Origin: JBEKEX01 sp050013615
GTDB taxonomy: Bacteria > Chloroflexota > Anaerolineae > Anaerolineales > Anaerolineaceae
Assembly: GCA_050013615.1 (NCBI GenBank)
Contig: JBEKEX010000068.1
Span: 1-11,600, forward strand
DNA length: 11,600 nt
Direction of reading: 5' to 3'
Part shown: positions 1-6,045 of the stretch, one piece after another
How the letters are laid out: every line of letters begins with the position of its first letter
How positions within the stretch are numbered: the stretch's first letter is position 1
The notes under the pieces: generated by a model
Told to the model about the DNA's origin: nothing
Seen by the model: the letters and a program-made list of their open reading frames with translations, nothing else
Database searches by the model: none
Translations under genes and position numbers: made by a program

Positions 1-1
1 A

Positions 2-544
2 GAACACACATCGATGGAGCAAATGACGGCAGATTGGATCTATCAGAATACGGTGATGGGAAACAAAGATCCGAAGGTCTATCAGAATTTCCTTGACATG
101 GAAGTAAAGATGGGGTTGATCAGCCAGGCTGAAGAGGATGATGCGCTGGGTTGGGTGAACTATAGAGACGAAATGGCAATACCGGTGAACGCAACTGTCA
201 CCACCACCCACCTGGACGTTTATGAAAAGGAACACCTGGGAGAAGTACAAGCTAATCATGGATCTACAGGAATTAATACATCAGGAAATAAACCTCTCTT
301 ACCTCAAGCGAGTGGCGGCGATTATATCGTCAGCAAGCCGACGGTGTTCCTGGCCGGCGAAGCGGGTCCTGAACGGGCAACCTTTACACCCTTGAGTAAT
401 GGGGGCGCCGGCGGCGCAGGTGGTGGACCAGTAACAATCTATCTCAATGTTAATGGTTCAGGTAATCCATCCGCAGTGGCGCAGGAAGTGATCCGGCTAC
501 TGGGCACTCTTGCCAATCTTCAGGGAGTGAGAGTTAAACAATAA
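2..544 (+). CDS. Tail tape measure protein, C-terminal part (5' end outside window)
   Basis: This is the end of a phage tail tape measure protein, which sets tail length and lies inside the tail tube. The frame is open to the left edge of the window, so the ATG at 14 is probably an internal methionine and the gene starts upstream. The diagnostic part is the stretch around 310-400, where a GGDYIVSKPTVFLAGEAGPE segment is followed by RATFTPL. This phrase is typical of tape measure C-termini, often followed as here by a glycine-rich linker and a short beta segment (VTIYLNVNGSG) ending in a helix (AVAQEVIRLL). The family is usually many hundreds of residues long, so only a small part is visible. 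The TAA stop overlaps the next ATG (TAATG), implying translational coupling. In a standard siphovirus the next genes would be distal tail proteins; here they are not, so the order is unusual. Confidence 0.8.
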   Translation, partial: EHTSMEQMTADWIYQNTVMGNKDPKVYQNFLDMEVKMGLISQAEEDDALGWVNYRDEMAIPVNATVTTTHLDVYEKEHLGEVQANHGSTGINTSGNKPLLPQASGGDYIVSKPTVFLAGEAGPERATFTPLSNGGAGGAGGGPVTIYLNVNGSGNPSAVAQEVIRLLGTLANLQGVRVKQ

Positions 545-1503
545 TGGAAAAATTCCAATTTTCTGTCACTATGGTCCGCACCCTAAAAGGTGCCCCGCTG
601 AGCTGCTTGCTGATCATGGCAATGATGCAGCAGCCAGTGACTGCTCAATATTTGGAGCGTACAAGCGGCTATAGCGATAAATCGGTCAATGCGGCTCTTT
701 TGCTTCTGGAAGATTACGGCTTTGTCAGCCGAAATGGTCGGTATTCTTGGCAGATCTGCGCCGGCGTGAAACAACTTCCATTGATGGACCTCATGGCTGA
801 GGTCAAGGAAGCTTCCACGGCAGATGGCCAGGAAGCAGAGGATGAGCCGGCAAACGAACAAGACAAATTAGATATAAATGGGGGGACTCGGAGAAATTCC
901 GACTCCGAGTCGGAGAATTTCCGACTCCCTACTAGTAGTAGTAGATCTTTAAATCTAGGATCTACAGAGAATCCACAACTACTAATTAAGAGCGAAAATG
1001 AGTCGGAAAATTTCCGTGTCCGGGATAACCTGGCAGAATGTGATCGCTTTGGGATCCGCGAACCAAAGCGCAGCTCCCTGAGTTCGTTAATGCATGTGAC
1101 ACCAAATCTGATCCACTACCAATGCAAAACCGCCCCAAATATTGGCCTTGCAATCTACCGAATTGAGAATAACTGGCCAATCAAGGATAGTTGGGTTGAT
1201 CCAGATGCTCAGCCTGCTGTTTGTGCGCAATCTTGCGACCCTCAACCCGAGGAAAAACAAGCCGAATTGCCGGCAGAAGCCATCCTAGCATGGGAGAATG
1301 CCAAGAAAAGCTTGCAAGAAAGCCTTCCACGATCAGATTTTAAGACCTGGGTGGCCAATGTTAGCCTGGTTGCGGTAGATCTGAAGAAAAAGCGGATATT
1401 CAAGATTCGAACCGGTAACCCGGTTGCAGCAGAATGGCTGAAAAAGAATGCGGTTAAGCAATTGGAAAAATTGCTTAATGCCAAAGTTCGGATCAGTTGG
1501 TGA
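544..1503 (+). CDS. Winged-helix protein with C-terminal DnaA domain I-like segment (putative replication/regulatory protein)
   Basis: The 319-residue protein has three parts. Residues about 8-70 look like a winged-helix DNA-binding domain (helix, then YLERTSGYSDKSVNAALLLL as the likely recognition region, then a wing at FVSRNGRYSW). Residues about 75-245 are an acidic and serine-rich linker. Residues about 250-319 start with W-ENAKKSLQ, contain the pattern SDFKTWV...NPVAAEWLKK and end in a final strand. This resembles DnaA domain I (DnaA_N family), which in DnaA mediates self-association and helicase loading, but here it is C-terminal. No AAA+ Walker motifs are visible, so this is not DnaA itself. 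The linker DNA carries three 21-bp inverted repeats (885-905, 907-927, 1000-1020). A replication initiator or helicase-loader adaptor is my inference; a transcription regulator is the alternative. The start overlaps the previous stop. Confidence 0.7.
   Translation: MEKFQFSVTMVRTLKGAPLSCLLIMAMMQQPVTAQYLERTSGYSDKSVNAALLLLEDYGFVSRNGRYSWQICAGVKQLPLMDLMAEVKEASTADGQEAEDEPANEQDKLDINGGTRRNSDSESENFRLPTSSSRSLNLGSTENPQLLIKSENESENFRVRDNLAECDRFGIREPKRSSLSSLMHVTPNLIHYQCKTAPNIGLAIYRIENNWPIKDSWVDPDAQPAVCAQSCDPQPEEKQAELPAEAILAWENAKKSLQESLPRSDFKTWVANVSLVAVDLKKKRIFKIRTGNPVAAEWLKKNAVKQLEKLLNAKVRISW
885..1020. repeat. Three 21-bp inverted repeats inside the winged-helix/DnaA-like gene
   Basis: Copies lie at 885-905, 907-927 and 1000-1020. 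The middle copy has perfect 8-bp arms, GAGTCGGA and TCCGACTC, around GAATT. Copy 1 differs in one arm base and copy 3 in two. Copies 1 and 2 are 22 bp apart start to start (about two helical turns); copies 2 and 3 are 93 bp apart. The interval of 22 is not a multiple of three, so copies 1 and 2 encode different peptides and the conserved thing is the DNA. Between copies 2 and 3 is an AT-rich stretch with a 10-bp palindrome (CTACTAGTAG, 929-938) and a 7/9 match to the DnaA box TTATCCACA at 969-977. Candidate iterons or operators. Confidence 0.65.
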
Positions 1504-1534
1504 AAATCATATTGTCAAAAAGCAGGAGGCAAAC

Positions 1535-1870
1535 GTGAATAAAACTTTGAGAGAATTGCAGGAAGAAAAGGCCCAAAAACTTGACCAAGCTCGTAGCCTG
1601 GTGCTCAAGGCAGATCGTGAGAATCGTGATTTGACCAACAAAGAGAGCATTGTATATAACACTCTGGTGGGGGAGATCAAAAAGCTGAACGTCCAGATCA
1701 ATGTCGAGAAAGTGAGCTCTCTAACGCATGAGCTCGTGATTGCCAACGCAAAGTTAATCAGATTGCAAGACATAGCGAATTCAAAGAGAATGCAGAGGTC
1801 CGAGTTTGAGAAATTGGATGCCACGGATCGAATGGCTTTCATGCGCTCAGGCGGTAGTTGTTTTGATTAG
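1535..1870 (+). CDS. Small coiled-coil phage protein, HK97 capsid delta-region-like
   Basis: I chose the GTG at 1535 because AGGAGG lies seven bases upstream (1523-1528); the earlier in-frame ATG at 1448 is inside the preceding gene and has no such site. The product is 111 residues. Its first 70 residues are highly charged and helical (NKTLRELQEEKAQKLDQ, then ENRDLTNKE...YNTLVGEIKKLNVQI), closely matching the style of the N-terminal delta region of HK97-type major capsid proteins, which acts as an internal scaffold during head assembly. The C-terminus, RSEFEKLDATDRMAFMRSGG, resembles a short tail found on small phage structural proteins. No capsid fold follows, so this is either a free-standing scaffold-like protein or a remnant of a capsid gene. 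The function is inferred from the coiled-coil character only. Confidence 0.6.
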   Translation: MNKTLRELQEEKAQKLDQARSLVLKADRENRDLTNKESIVYNTLVGEIKKLNVQINVEKVSSLTHELVIANAKLIRLQDIANSKRMQRSEFEKLDATDRMAFMRSGGSCFD

Positions 1871-1913
1871 TGCCCGGTTAAATTCGGACAATCAAGAGTG
1901 AAGGAGAAATCAT

Positions 1914-2264
1914 ATGGTAAGCAAAGATAAATTAATCAAAGTGACTCAACATGACACAATAATCGAGGTCCATCCCAAAACAGTTCGAGAGCACCAGGCG
2001 CTCGGGTGGAAAGTGATCGACCCCAAAGAGCTCAGGGATTTACATAGAGCCGGCCTGGCTGAAATTCAGGCTGATCCTTTTCCATACGAAAAGCTAATCA
2101 GAATGGCCATGGAAAATAAGATAGTGGAAGTGAACATGGGCGATGTCCAAGAATATGTTGACGAAGGATGGAAAATCGTGGATCCCAATCAAATCAACGA
2201 TCTAATAGCGCGTGGCCTGCTAAAATTTCAGGCAGCTCAGCTGAAAGGATCAAGGAATGAATAA
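1914..2264 (+). CDS. Two-unit EVHP/GW repeat protein
   Basis: I do not recognise a named family. The 116-residue protein consists of two copies of a roughly 31-residue unit, at residues 7-37 and 61-91. Unit 1 reads as a short strand (LIKVTQ), a turn, IIEVHP, a helix with H27, then LGWKVIDP. Unit 2 keeps the strand, EV, the helix and GWKIVDP but loses the HP and the second His. The two are joined by a helical linker. The same unit recurs in the next three genes. The start follows a strong AAGGAG site. Position among phage structural-type genes suggests a minor virion, decoration or adaptor role, but that is only context. The last eight bases overlap the start of the next gene, so they are likely translated together. 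Confidence 0.65.
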   Translation: MVSKDKLIKVTQHDTIIEVHPKTVREHQALGWKVIDPKELRDLHRAGLAEIQADPFPYEKLIRMAMENKIVEVNMGDVQEYVDEGWKIVDPNQINDLIARGLLKFQAAQLKGSRNE

Positions 2265-2580
2265 GGCCGGATTGGTTGAAGTAGTTAAGGGCAAAAGCCA
2301 CATTTTCATTCACCCTTCTGCGCTCGAGTCGCATAAGAAAGCTGGGTGGACTTTGGCCAATCCGAAGGAAGAGGCCGTGATCAAGGCGGACCTATTGGCG
2401 CAAAAACAAAAAAATAGTAAAGCGGTCGAAGAATCAACCCAATTGGTCAGAATGTCGAAAGCCGGCCAGGTCCACTGGATTACGCCGTTTGAGTCGATCG
2501 TTGATGATGATGAATATATTGAGGTACATCCCTCCAACGTCGCCGAACATCAGCGGCTGGGCTGGAAGGTCATCGGATAG
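2257..2580 (+). CDS. Two-unit EVHP/GW repeat protein
   Basis: A second member of the local repeat family, 107 residues. Unit 1 (residues 6-36) is diverged: IFIHP, H26, then AGWTLANP. Unit 2 (residues 63-107) begins LVRMSKAGQ, carries an insertion of about 14 residues rich in Asp, then IEVHPSNVAEHQRLGWKVIG, where the protein ends. The insertion is shared in position and style with unit 2 of the gene at 2722, so these two genes are probably the closest duplicates. The start overlaps the previous gene by eight bases, with AAGGA just ahead of the ATG. Function unknown; probably a phage accessory or structural protein by context. Confidence 0.6.
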   Translation: MNKAGLVEVVKGKSHIFIHPSALESHKKAGWTLANPKEEAVIKADLLAQKQKNSKAVEESTQLVRMSKAGQVHWITPFESIVDDDEYIEVHPSNVAEHQRLGWKVIG

Positions 2581-2610
2581 AGAAAGCCATGTGACTAATT
2601 TACGGCGAGC

Positions 2611-2648
2611 TTCCAAGCCCGGACAAGATCAGGCGGTCTTGTTTGGAA
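2611..2648 (+). repeat. Hairpin and direct repeat in the 2581-2721 gap
   Basis: The gap between two repeat-protein genes holds an interrupted stem: TTCCAA (2611-2616) pairs with TTGGAA (2643-2648), and ACAAGA (2623-2628) with TCTTGT (2637-2642), leaving a 6-base bulge and an 8-base loop. The 11-mer CAGGCGGTCTT occurs in the loop/stem (2630-2640) and again 48 bp downstream (2678-2688). There is no T-run after the stem, so a simple intrinsic terminator is unlikely. Role unknown. Confidence 0.4.
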
Positions 2649-2721
2649 AGAAGCGAACCATCACCCTGTGAAAAGGCCAGGCGGTCTTCTGCAGGAGACA
2701 AAACCGGAATAAGGAGAATTT

Positions 2722-3237
2722 ATGAAAAGTAATCAGCTATTTAAAATGACTCAGGGTGGAGAGATGATCGAGGTACATCCATCCGTTGTTGCCGCACACC
2801 AGCGGCTCGGGTGGGAGTTGGTGGATCCGCTGACTGCAGAGGATATCGCTATTGTGCTTCAAAAAGCCGATTATGAGGCTGCAGCGACTCAATCTAGCAA
2901 AGACAGCAAGTTGGTGAAAATGGCAAAATCCGGCGCCGTTCACCAGGTCAACGCCAAAGAATCAGTGCAAGATCCAGACGAAGTTATAGAAGTCGCCTCG
3001 AGTGCAGTTGAGGCACATCTTCGAATTGGCTGGCGTGTGATTGATGAAGATTGGCTTAAGCGATTTCGCGAAGACTATCTGATCAAGCATCCAATTTGTG
3101 AGGATCCTTTCCATCGGCACGGCGGTGCTGAGGTAAAAGCTGTGATTGTGGAAGAGATCCCAGAGCTGTATCGAAACACTAGATCCAAGCAATGGTTTTA
3201 TTTTTGGGCGCTTTGCGATTCATGTTCTAAATATTAA
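2722..3237 (+). CDS. Two-unit EVHP/GW repeat protein with Cys/His C-terminal tail
   Basis: The third repeat-family gene, 171 residues. Unit 1 (residues 6-36) is the clearest copy in the window: LFKMTQGGEMIEVHPS, H26, RLGWELVDP. Unit 2 (64-108) has the Asp-rich insertion seen in the previous gene and loses the HP. After residue 110 comes a non-repeat tail with C126, H131, H133 and a CDSC pair (C165, C168), which could bind zinc. The start follows AAGGAGAA with good spacing. DNA similarity to the preceding gene in the EVHP-to-GW part indicates tandem duplication. I infer an element-specific structural or DNA/RNA-packaging accessory; no function can be read from the sequence. Confidence 0.6.
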   Translation: MKSNQLFKMTQGGEMIEVHPSVVAAHQRLGWELVDPLTAEDIAIVLQKADYEAAATQSSKDSKLVKMAKSGAVHQVNAKESVQDPDEVIEVASSAVEAHLRIGWRVIDEDWLKRFREDYLIKHPICEDPFHRHGGAEVKAVIVEEIPELYRNTRSKQWFYFWALCDSCSKY

Positions 3238-3266
3238 CCAATTGAGTAATAACAAGGAGAAATAAT

Positions 3267-3749
3267 ATGGCCGCATATGTTTCTGTAACAAACCCAGCGA
3301 CAGGGCAGACTATACAGATTTTAAATGATCCCGCAATCATTGCCAATCACATTAAGTTAGGCTGGAAATTCCCGTCTCCTGCCTTTATTCTAAATAGCCT
3401 TACCAATATCTCAATCGCGGTAAGTACCAAATCTGGTAACGTGATCAATGTCGCCGTGCAGCTAAGGGACGCAAACCAAAATGCTCTGGCTAATGCCATT
3501 GTATTGGAAGCTTATTTATCAGACGTGGCCACCGGTAAGACAGTTACAGCCACAGCTCCCGATGGCGGCGTAGCAATTGGATCCAACGGCGGTTGCATCC
3601 CATTAATTGCCAACAAGTGTTTTTTGTTGAATTTTGAGACTACTGGGTTATTGGATCTGAATATCACAAATTCAACTTCAGTCACTTGGTACCTTGTGAT
3701 CATTTTTCCCACCTCCGGTTTCATCGTTAGCGCTCCGATCGCCTTCTAA
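3267..3749 (+). CDS. EVHP/GW-type N-terminal unit plus beta-sandwich phage structural protein
   Basis: The 160-residue protein begins with one degenerate copy of the local unit (residues 4-35: YVSVTNPATGQTIQIL, H28, KLGWKF). Residues about 45-160 form a beta-rich domain with the pattern VINVAVQLRDANQNALA, then YLSDVATG, then ATAPDGGVAIGSNG, then a final strand pair ending in IVSAPIAF. This pattern resembles a domain I associate with phage and prophage structural proteins, where it probably forms an Ig-like or jelly-roll sandwich on the particle surface. No signal peptide or membrane segment is convincing. A strong AAGGAGAAA site precedes the ATG. It closes the run of four repeat genes and ties the repeat unit to the virion, which is the best clue to what the unit does. 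Confidence 0.65.
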   Translation: MAAYVSVTNPATGQTIQILNDPAIIANHIKLGWKFPSPAFILNSLTNISIAVSTKSGNVINVAVQLRDANQNALANAIVLEAYLSDVATGKTVTATAPDGGVAIGSNGGCIPLIANKCFLLNFETTGLLDLNITNSTSVTWYLVIIFPTSGFIVSAPIAF

Positions 3750-3762
3750 ACCAAAGAAAGCT

Positions 3763-3993
3763 ATGCCAGAAAAGCAAGATTGGGAATCCAACGGATCAGT
3801 GATGTTGTGCCCTAACCCCGGCTGCAGAAAACCGATCGGAGTTGTGCGCCAAATAGCAAATGGAGCATTTCTGTTGCAGGCCGGCTCTCTCTTACTTCGA
3901 GAAACACAATTGGCTTACTGCATCTTCTGTAATCAGGAAGTTAGATGGTCTTTGGTGGATCAAGACCAGAAGAGACGCGACAACAACACATAA
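3763..3993 (+). CDS. Small zinc-ribbon protein
   Basis: A 76-residue protein with four cysteines in two knuckles: C16-PNPG-C21 and C53-IF-C56, separated by 31 residues. This spacing suits a zinc ribbon. It lies 13 bp after the beta-sandwich gene, with a weak AAAGAAAG site. Small Cys4 proteins are common in phage late regions, some acting as regulators of the Mu Com type, but I see nothing that specifically links it to Com. The C-terminus is charged (DQDQKRRDNN). Function unknown. Confidence 0.55.
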   Translation: MPEKQDWESNGSVMLCPNPGCRKPIGVVRQIANGAFLLQAGSLLLRETQLAYCIFCNQEVRWSLVDQDQKRRDNNT

Positions 3994-4397
3994 AAACCTT
4001 TCGCCGTGCCATGCGACAAACGCCATGTATCAAACGCCAGGCCCCAAAAAAATTCTTGAAGCGTTTTGCGTTTGGGCGTGGCCGTGGCCACGCCCAAAGA
4101 TGAAGTCTCTCAAAAAAAGGATTGCGTTTCTATGGAAACACTTTCATTGCATAAAGAAAGAGGAGAAGAAGAGACGCACTTACCAATATGAAATTCACGG
4201 CAAATATCTCAGCAGCCGATCTCTTCTTGAAAACGGCATCACAGATCATCATGGTGGGGGTATGGGGGTTCAAAACCTCATGACCCCTCACCATGAACCG
4301 GTTGCCTGGCAACGTGTGTGTGCGCCCCAATTCGATAAAGGGGGGGGTAAGCCAGATTTGGTTAGGCTAATCTTAACAAATTTAAGAAAGGCAATTT
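3994..4397 (+). other. 404-bp gene-free region with strong dyads, upstream of small terminase
   Basis: I see no convincing gene here. It holds a 13-bp perfect stem with a 2-base loop at 4071-4098 (TTTGGGCGTGGCC / GGCCACGCCCAAA); a long imperfect hairpin at 4250-4295 (outer CATGGTG/CACCATG, then GGGGT/ACCCC with one bulge, then an inner GGGGTT/AACCTC-type stem); a 13-bp palindrome GTTGCCTGGCAAC at 4301-4313; and an 8-G run at 4340-4347. Position directly before the small terminase genes suits a cos or pac packaging site. A structured RNA or regulatory leader is the alternative. Neither is proven by sequence alone. Confidence 0.45.
4071..4098. repeat. Perfect 13-bp inverted repeat
   Basis: Arms 4071-4083 and 4086-4098 are exactly complementary around GT. 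The stem is GC-rich. There is no T-run immediately after it on either strand (the + strand continues GATGAAG), so it is not a canonical intrinsic terminator, though it could still weaken read-through from the zinc-ribbon gene. Confidence 0.75.
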
Positions 4398-4482
4398 ATG
4401 AAACCAGGACCTAAACCGACGCCCACTGCATTAAAGAATTTGCACGGCAGGTCGCACCACAAACAAAATAAAAATGAACCCA
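4384..4482 (+). repeat. 99-bp direct repeat, copy 1 (ribosome-binding site and 5' end of terminase gene)
   Basis: This segment matches 4906-5004 at 97 of 99 positions by direct comparison, offset 522 bp. It covers the AAAGG ribosome-binding site and the first 28 codons. The two differences fall in one Arg codon (AGG versus CGA), so the encoded peptides are identical. Similarity drops abruptly at the end of the repeat. Confidence 0.9.
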
Positions 4483-4874
4483 GACTACCAGGTTTATCCA
4501 CTATGCCGGCAGCCCCTAAGCATTTAGGGGAGATGGGCAAAGAAAAATGGCAAGAGGCGGGGACTACTTTGATTGAAAATCATTTGCTGACGGAATTGGA
4601 TCTCGACGCACTGGATCGCTATTGCACGTATTATGAAACATTGAAAAAGGCTGAGCATATGATCACAGTGAGTGGTGGCGAGATTCTAATGTCTGAGAAA
4701 GGCGGAAGTTATCAAAACCCGTGGTTCTCGATATACAACCAGGCAAATAACCATATGCTCAAACTGGGGAACGAGCTGGGTTTATCTTTGATCGCGAGGA
4801 GCCGGCTGGAAGTATCGTTGGATGATTTGCCAGATCCGGAAGTCGCCAAATTTTTGGGACCCAAAGAATCGTAA
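4398..4874 (+). CDS. Phage terminase small subunit, P27 family (copy 1)
   Basis: Small terminases bind the packaging site on phage DNA and hand it to the large terminase motor. The 158-residue length and layout fit the P27 family (Terminase_4): an N-terminal GPKPTPTALKNLHG segment, a basic Asn/Pro-rich linker, P-A-APKHLGEMGKEKWQE, LLTELDLDALDRYC, then the family hallmark QNPWFSIYNQ (residues 106-115) and GLSLIARSRL near the end. AAAGG sits seven bases ahead of the ATG. The second copy follows 45 bp later. In most phages the large terminase follows the small one; none is seen here. The 404-bp dyad-rich region just upstream is a natural candidate for its DNA target. Confidence 0.9.
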   Translation: MKPGPKPTPTALKNLHGRSHHKQNKNEPRLPGLSTMPAAPKHLGEMGKEKWQEAGTTLIENHLLTELDLDALDRYCTYYETLKKAEHMITVSGGEILMSEKGGSYQNPWFSIYNQANNHMLKLGNELGLSLIARSRLEVSLDDLPDPEVAKFLGPKES

Positions 4875-4905
4875 AAACGACACGATGAAAATCGTATTCC
4901 ACTTA

Positions 4906-5004
4906 AAGAAAGGCAATTTATGAAACCAGGACCTAAACCGACGCCCACTGCATTAAAGAATTTGCACGGCCGATCGCACCACAAACAAAATAAAAATGAA
5001 CCCA
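4906..5004 (+). repeat. 99-bp direct repeat, copy 2
   Basis: Near-identical partner of 4384-4482, covering the ribosome-binding site and first 28 codons of the second terminase gene. Only two bases differ, both in one synonymous Arg codon. Confidence 0.9.
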
Positions 5005-5423
5005 AGCCACTAGCTTTGTCTGTTGTGCCAACAGCTCCAAGTTTCTTGGGACAAACTGCGAAAAAGTTATGGAAAGAGATGGTATGGAATCTTTGTTTGC
5101 TAAGCGTGATCACTGAGATAGATCTGGATGCACTGGCGAGGTATTGTGTGGTTTGGGAACGCTGGTTAAATGCTGAAACAATGTTGAAAAAGCAGGGAAA
5201 TGTAATCAAGACTTCCAATGGATACCCCATTCAGAATCCGTACCTGGCCATTGCCAATACATGTTTGAAGCAGCTGGAAGCGCTCGGTTCAGAATTTGGG
5301 CTCACCCCTGCAGCTCGTTCACGTGTCTCAATACACTTAAGCAACACCCTGGAAAATGAACAATCGGTTCAGCGCCTGGTCGAATTATTTGGGCCCCGTA
5401 GAAATTCCTTAGATAAAAGGTGA
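4920..5423 (+). CDS. Phage terminase small subunit, P27 family (copy 2)
   Basis: A tandem paralogue of the gene at 4398, 167 residues. The first 28 residues are identical to copy 1. After that only the family skeleton is shared: the P-APSFLG segment, ITEIDLDALARYC, IQNPYLAIAN (from residue 104) and FGLTPAARSRV. Copy 2 is closer to the usual P27 consensus in this last motif, while copy 1 has SLIARSRL. It carries a slightly longer C-terminus ending in a basic tail. Both frames are intact, so both may be made, possibly with different partners or DNA specificity. The next gene begins four bases after the stop. Confidence 0.9.
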   Translation: MKPGPKPTPTALKNLHGRSHHKQNKNEPKPLALSVVPTAPSFLGQTAKKLWKEMVWNLCLLSVITEIDLDALARYCVVWERWLNAETMLKKQGNVIKTSNGYPIQNPYLAIANTCLKQLEALGSEFGLTPAARSRVSIHLSNTLENEQSVQRLVELFGPRRNSLDKR

Positions 5424-5426
5424 GCT

Positions 5427-5843
5427 ATGGGAGCAATTGGGATCAATATTTCCGATCGAGATCCAATCTTTGGGTATGGGGATTGCAAGCCTACGCATCG
5501 AGCTGTACCCCTCGAGCTTTTCGAAGCCAGGTGCAAGGCAGAGCAAGCGTGGCTTGCCTATTCCGAAGAAATAGATAGTTTGCTCGAACTTGGAAATTCA
5601 TCACGGCCAATTGGCAGGCGTCCTCGCCTGGGTGAACTGCTGGCCAAAGCCAGAGCTGCAGAATTAGAAGCTTTAAAGCTTTCACGACAATTGAACTGTC
5701 CGCACTTTCACATATTACTTTCGAGCGGAATGCGGTCCGTGGCCAGCGATGAAATCAGCGGCACCGGTGGCGAAATATGCAAGGATTGCGGAGCGGTTAT
5801 CGCCCGGATCGAAGCCATGAAAAGGGGAACTCGCTATGAATGA
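5427..5843 (+). CDS. Small protein with C-terminal Cys/His zinc-binding motif
   Basis: I do not recognise this 138-residue protein. Residues 28-90 are mostly helical and charged, likely a helical hairpin (LFEARCKAEQAWLAYSEEI, then ELLAKARAAELEALKLSRQ). The C-terminal part has C91-P-H93-F-H95 and C118-KD-C121, a plausible zinc site. It starts three bases after the second terminase gene, with AAAGGTGAG ahead of the ATG, so it is probably in the same transcript, and its end overlaps the next gene by eight bases. Context suggests a packaging or DNA-handling accessory; that is inference only. Confidence 0.6.
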   Translation: MGAIGINISDRDPIFGYGDCKPTHRAVPLELFEARCKAEQAWLAYSEEIDSLLELGNSSRPIGRRPRLGELLAKARAAELEALKLSRQLNCPHFHILLSSGMRSVASDEISGTGGEICKDCGAVIARIEAMKRGTRYE

Positions 5844-6045
5844 TGATACCGGCAGGAATAACATCGTGGCCCCCGACAATATGGCACACCAGATAGAATG
5901 CCTCCCGATCAAGGCTACTCCAACAATGATTTGGGACTTGATCAAGCAAAAAGGATTAAATTACCAGCAGGTCCGGGAGATCTTGGAGAACGGCGACAAC
6001 GATATTGAAAAAGCTTATTTGAAATTGAAAGAATGGCCTGGATAA
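5836..6045 (+). CDS. 69-residue protein with UBA-like helical C-terminus
   Basis: A small protein of unknown function. Residues about 30-67 (IWDLIKQKGLNYQQVREILE, then NGDNDIEKAYLKLKEW) have the look of a three-helix UBA/TS-N-type fold, in which a Gly-Asp turn precedes the last helix; this is a resemblance, not an assignment. An AGGGGA site lies seven bases before the ATG. It overlaps the gene before it by eight bases and its TAA stop overlaps a possible ATG of the nuclease gene (TAATG), so it sits inside a coupled cluster. At this size and position it could also be an adaptor or a recombination directionality factor. Confidence 0.5.
   Translation: MNDDTGRNNIVAPDNMAHQIECLPIKATPTMIWDLIKQKGLNYQQVREILENGDNDIEKAYLKLKEWPG

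Noticed and set aside
885..1020. CRISPR array
   Set aside because: Only three unequal copies with spacers of 1 and 72 bp, inside an open coding frame, and no cas genes.
1448..1534. Upstream extension of the delta-like gene to ATG 1448
   Set aside because: It lies within the end of the preceding gene in another frame; GTG 1535 has a strong AGGAGG at the right distance.
2489..2671. 60-residue + frame across the end of the second repeat-protein gene
   Set aside because: Out of frame with the repeat unit, no ribosome-binding site, and it reads through the hairpin.
4071..4098. Canonical intrinsic terminator
   Set aside because: The stem is perfect but no T-run follows on either strand.
3860..4414. 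Long + frame overlapping the zinc-ribbon gene and the intergenic region
   Set aside because: No ribosome-binding site, it overlaps two better genes, runs through the dyads, and its peptide has an irregular composition with no recognisable motif.
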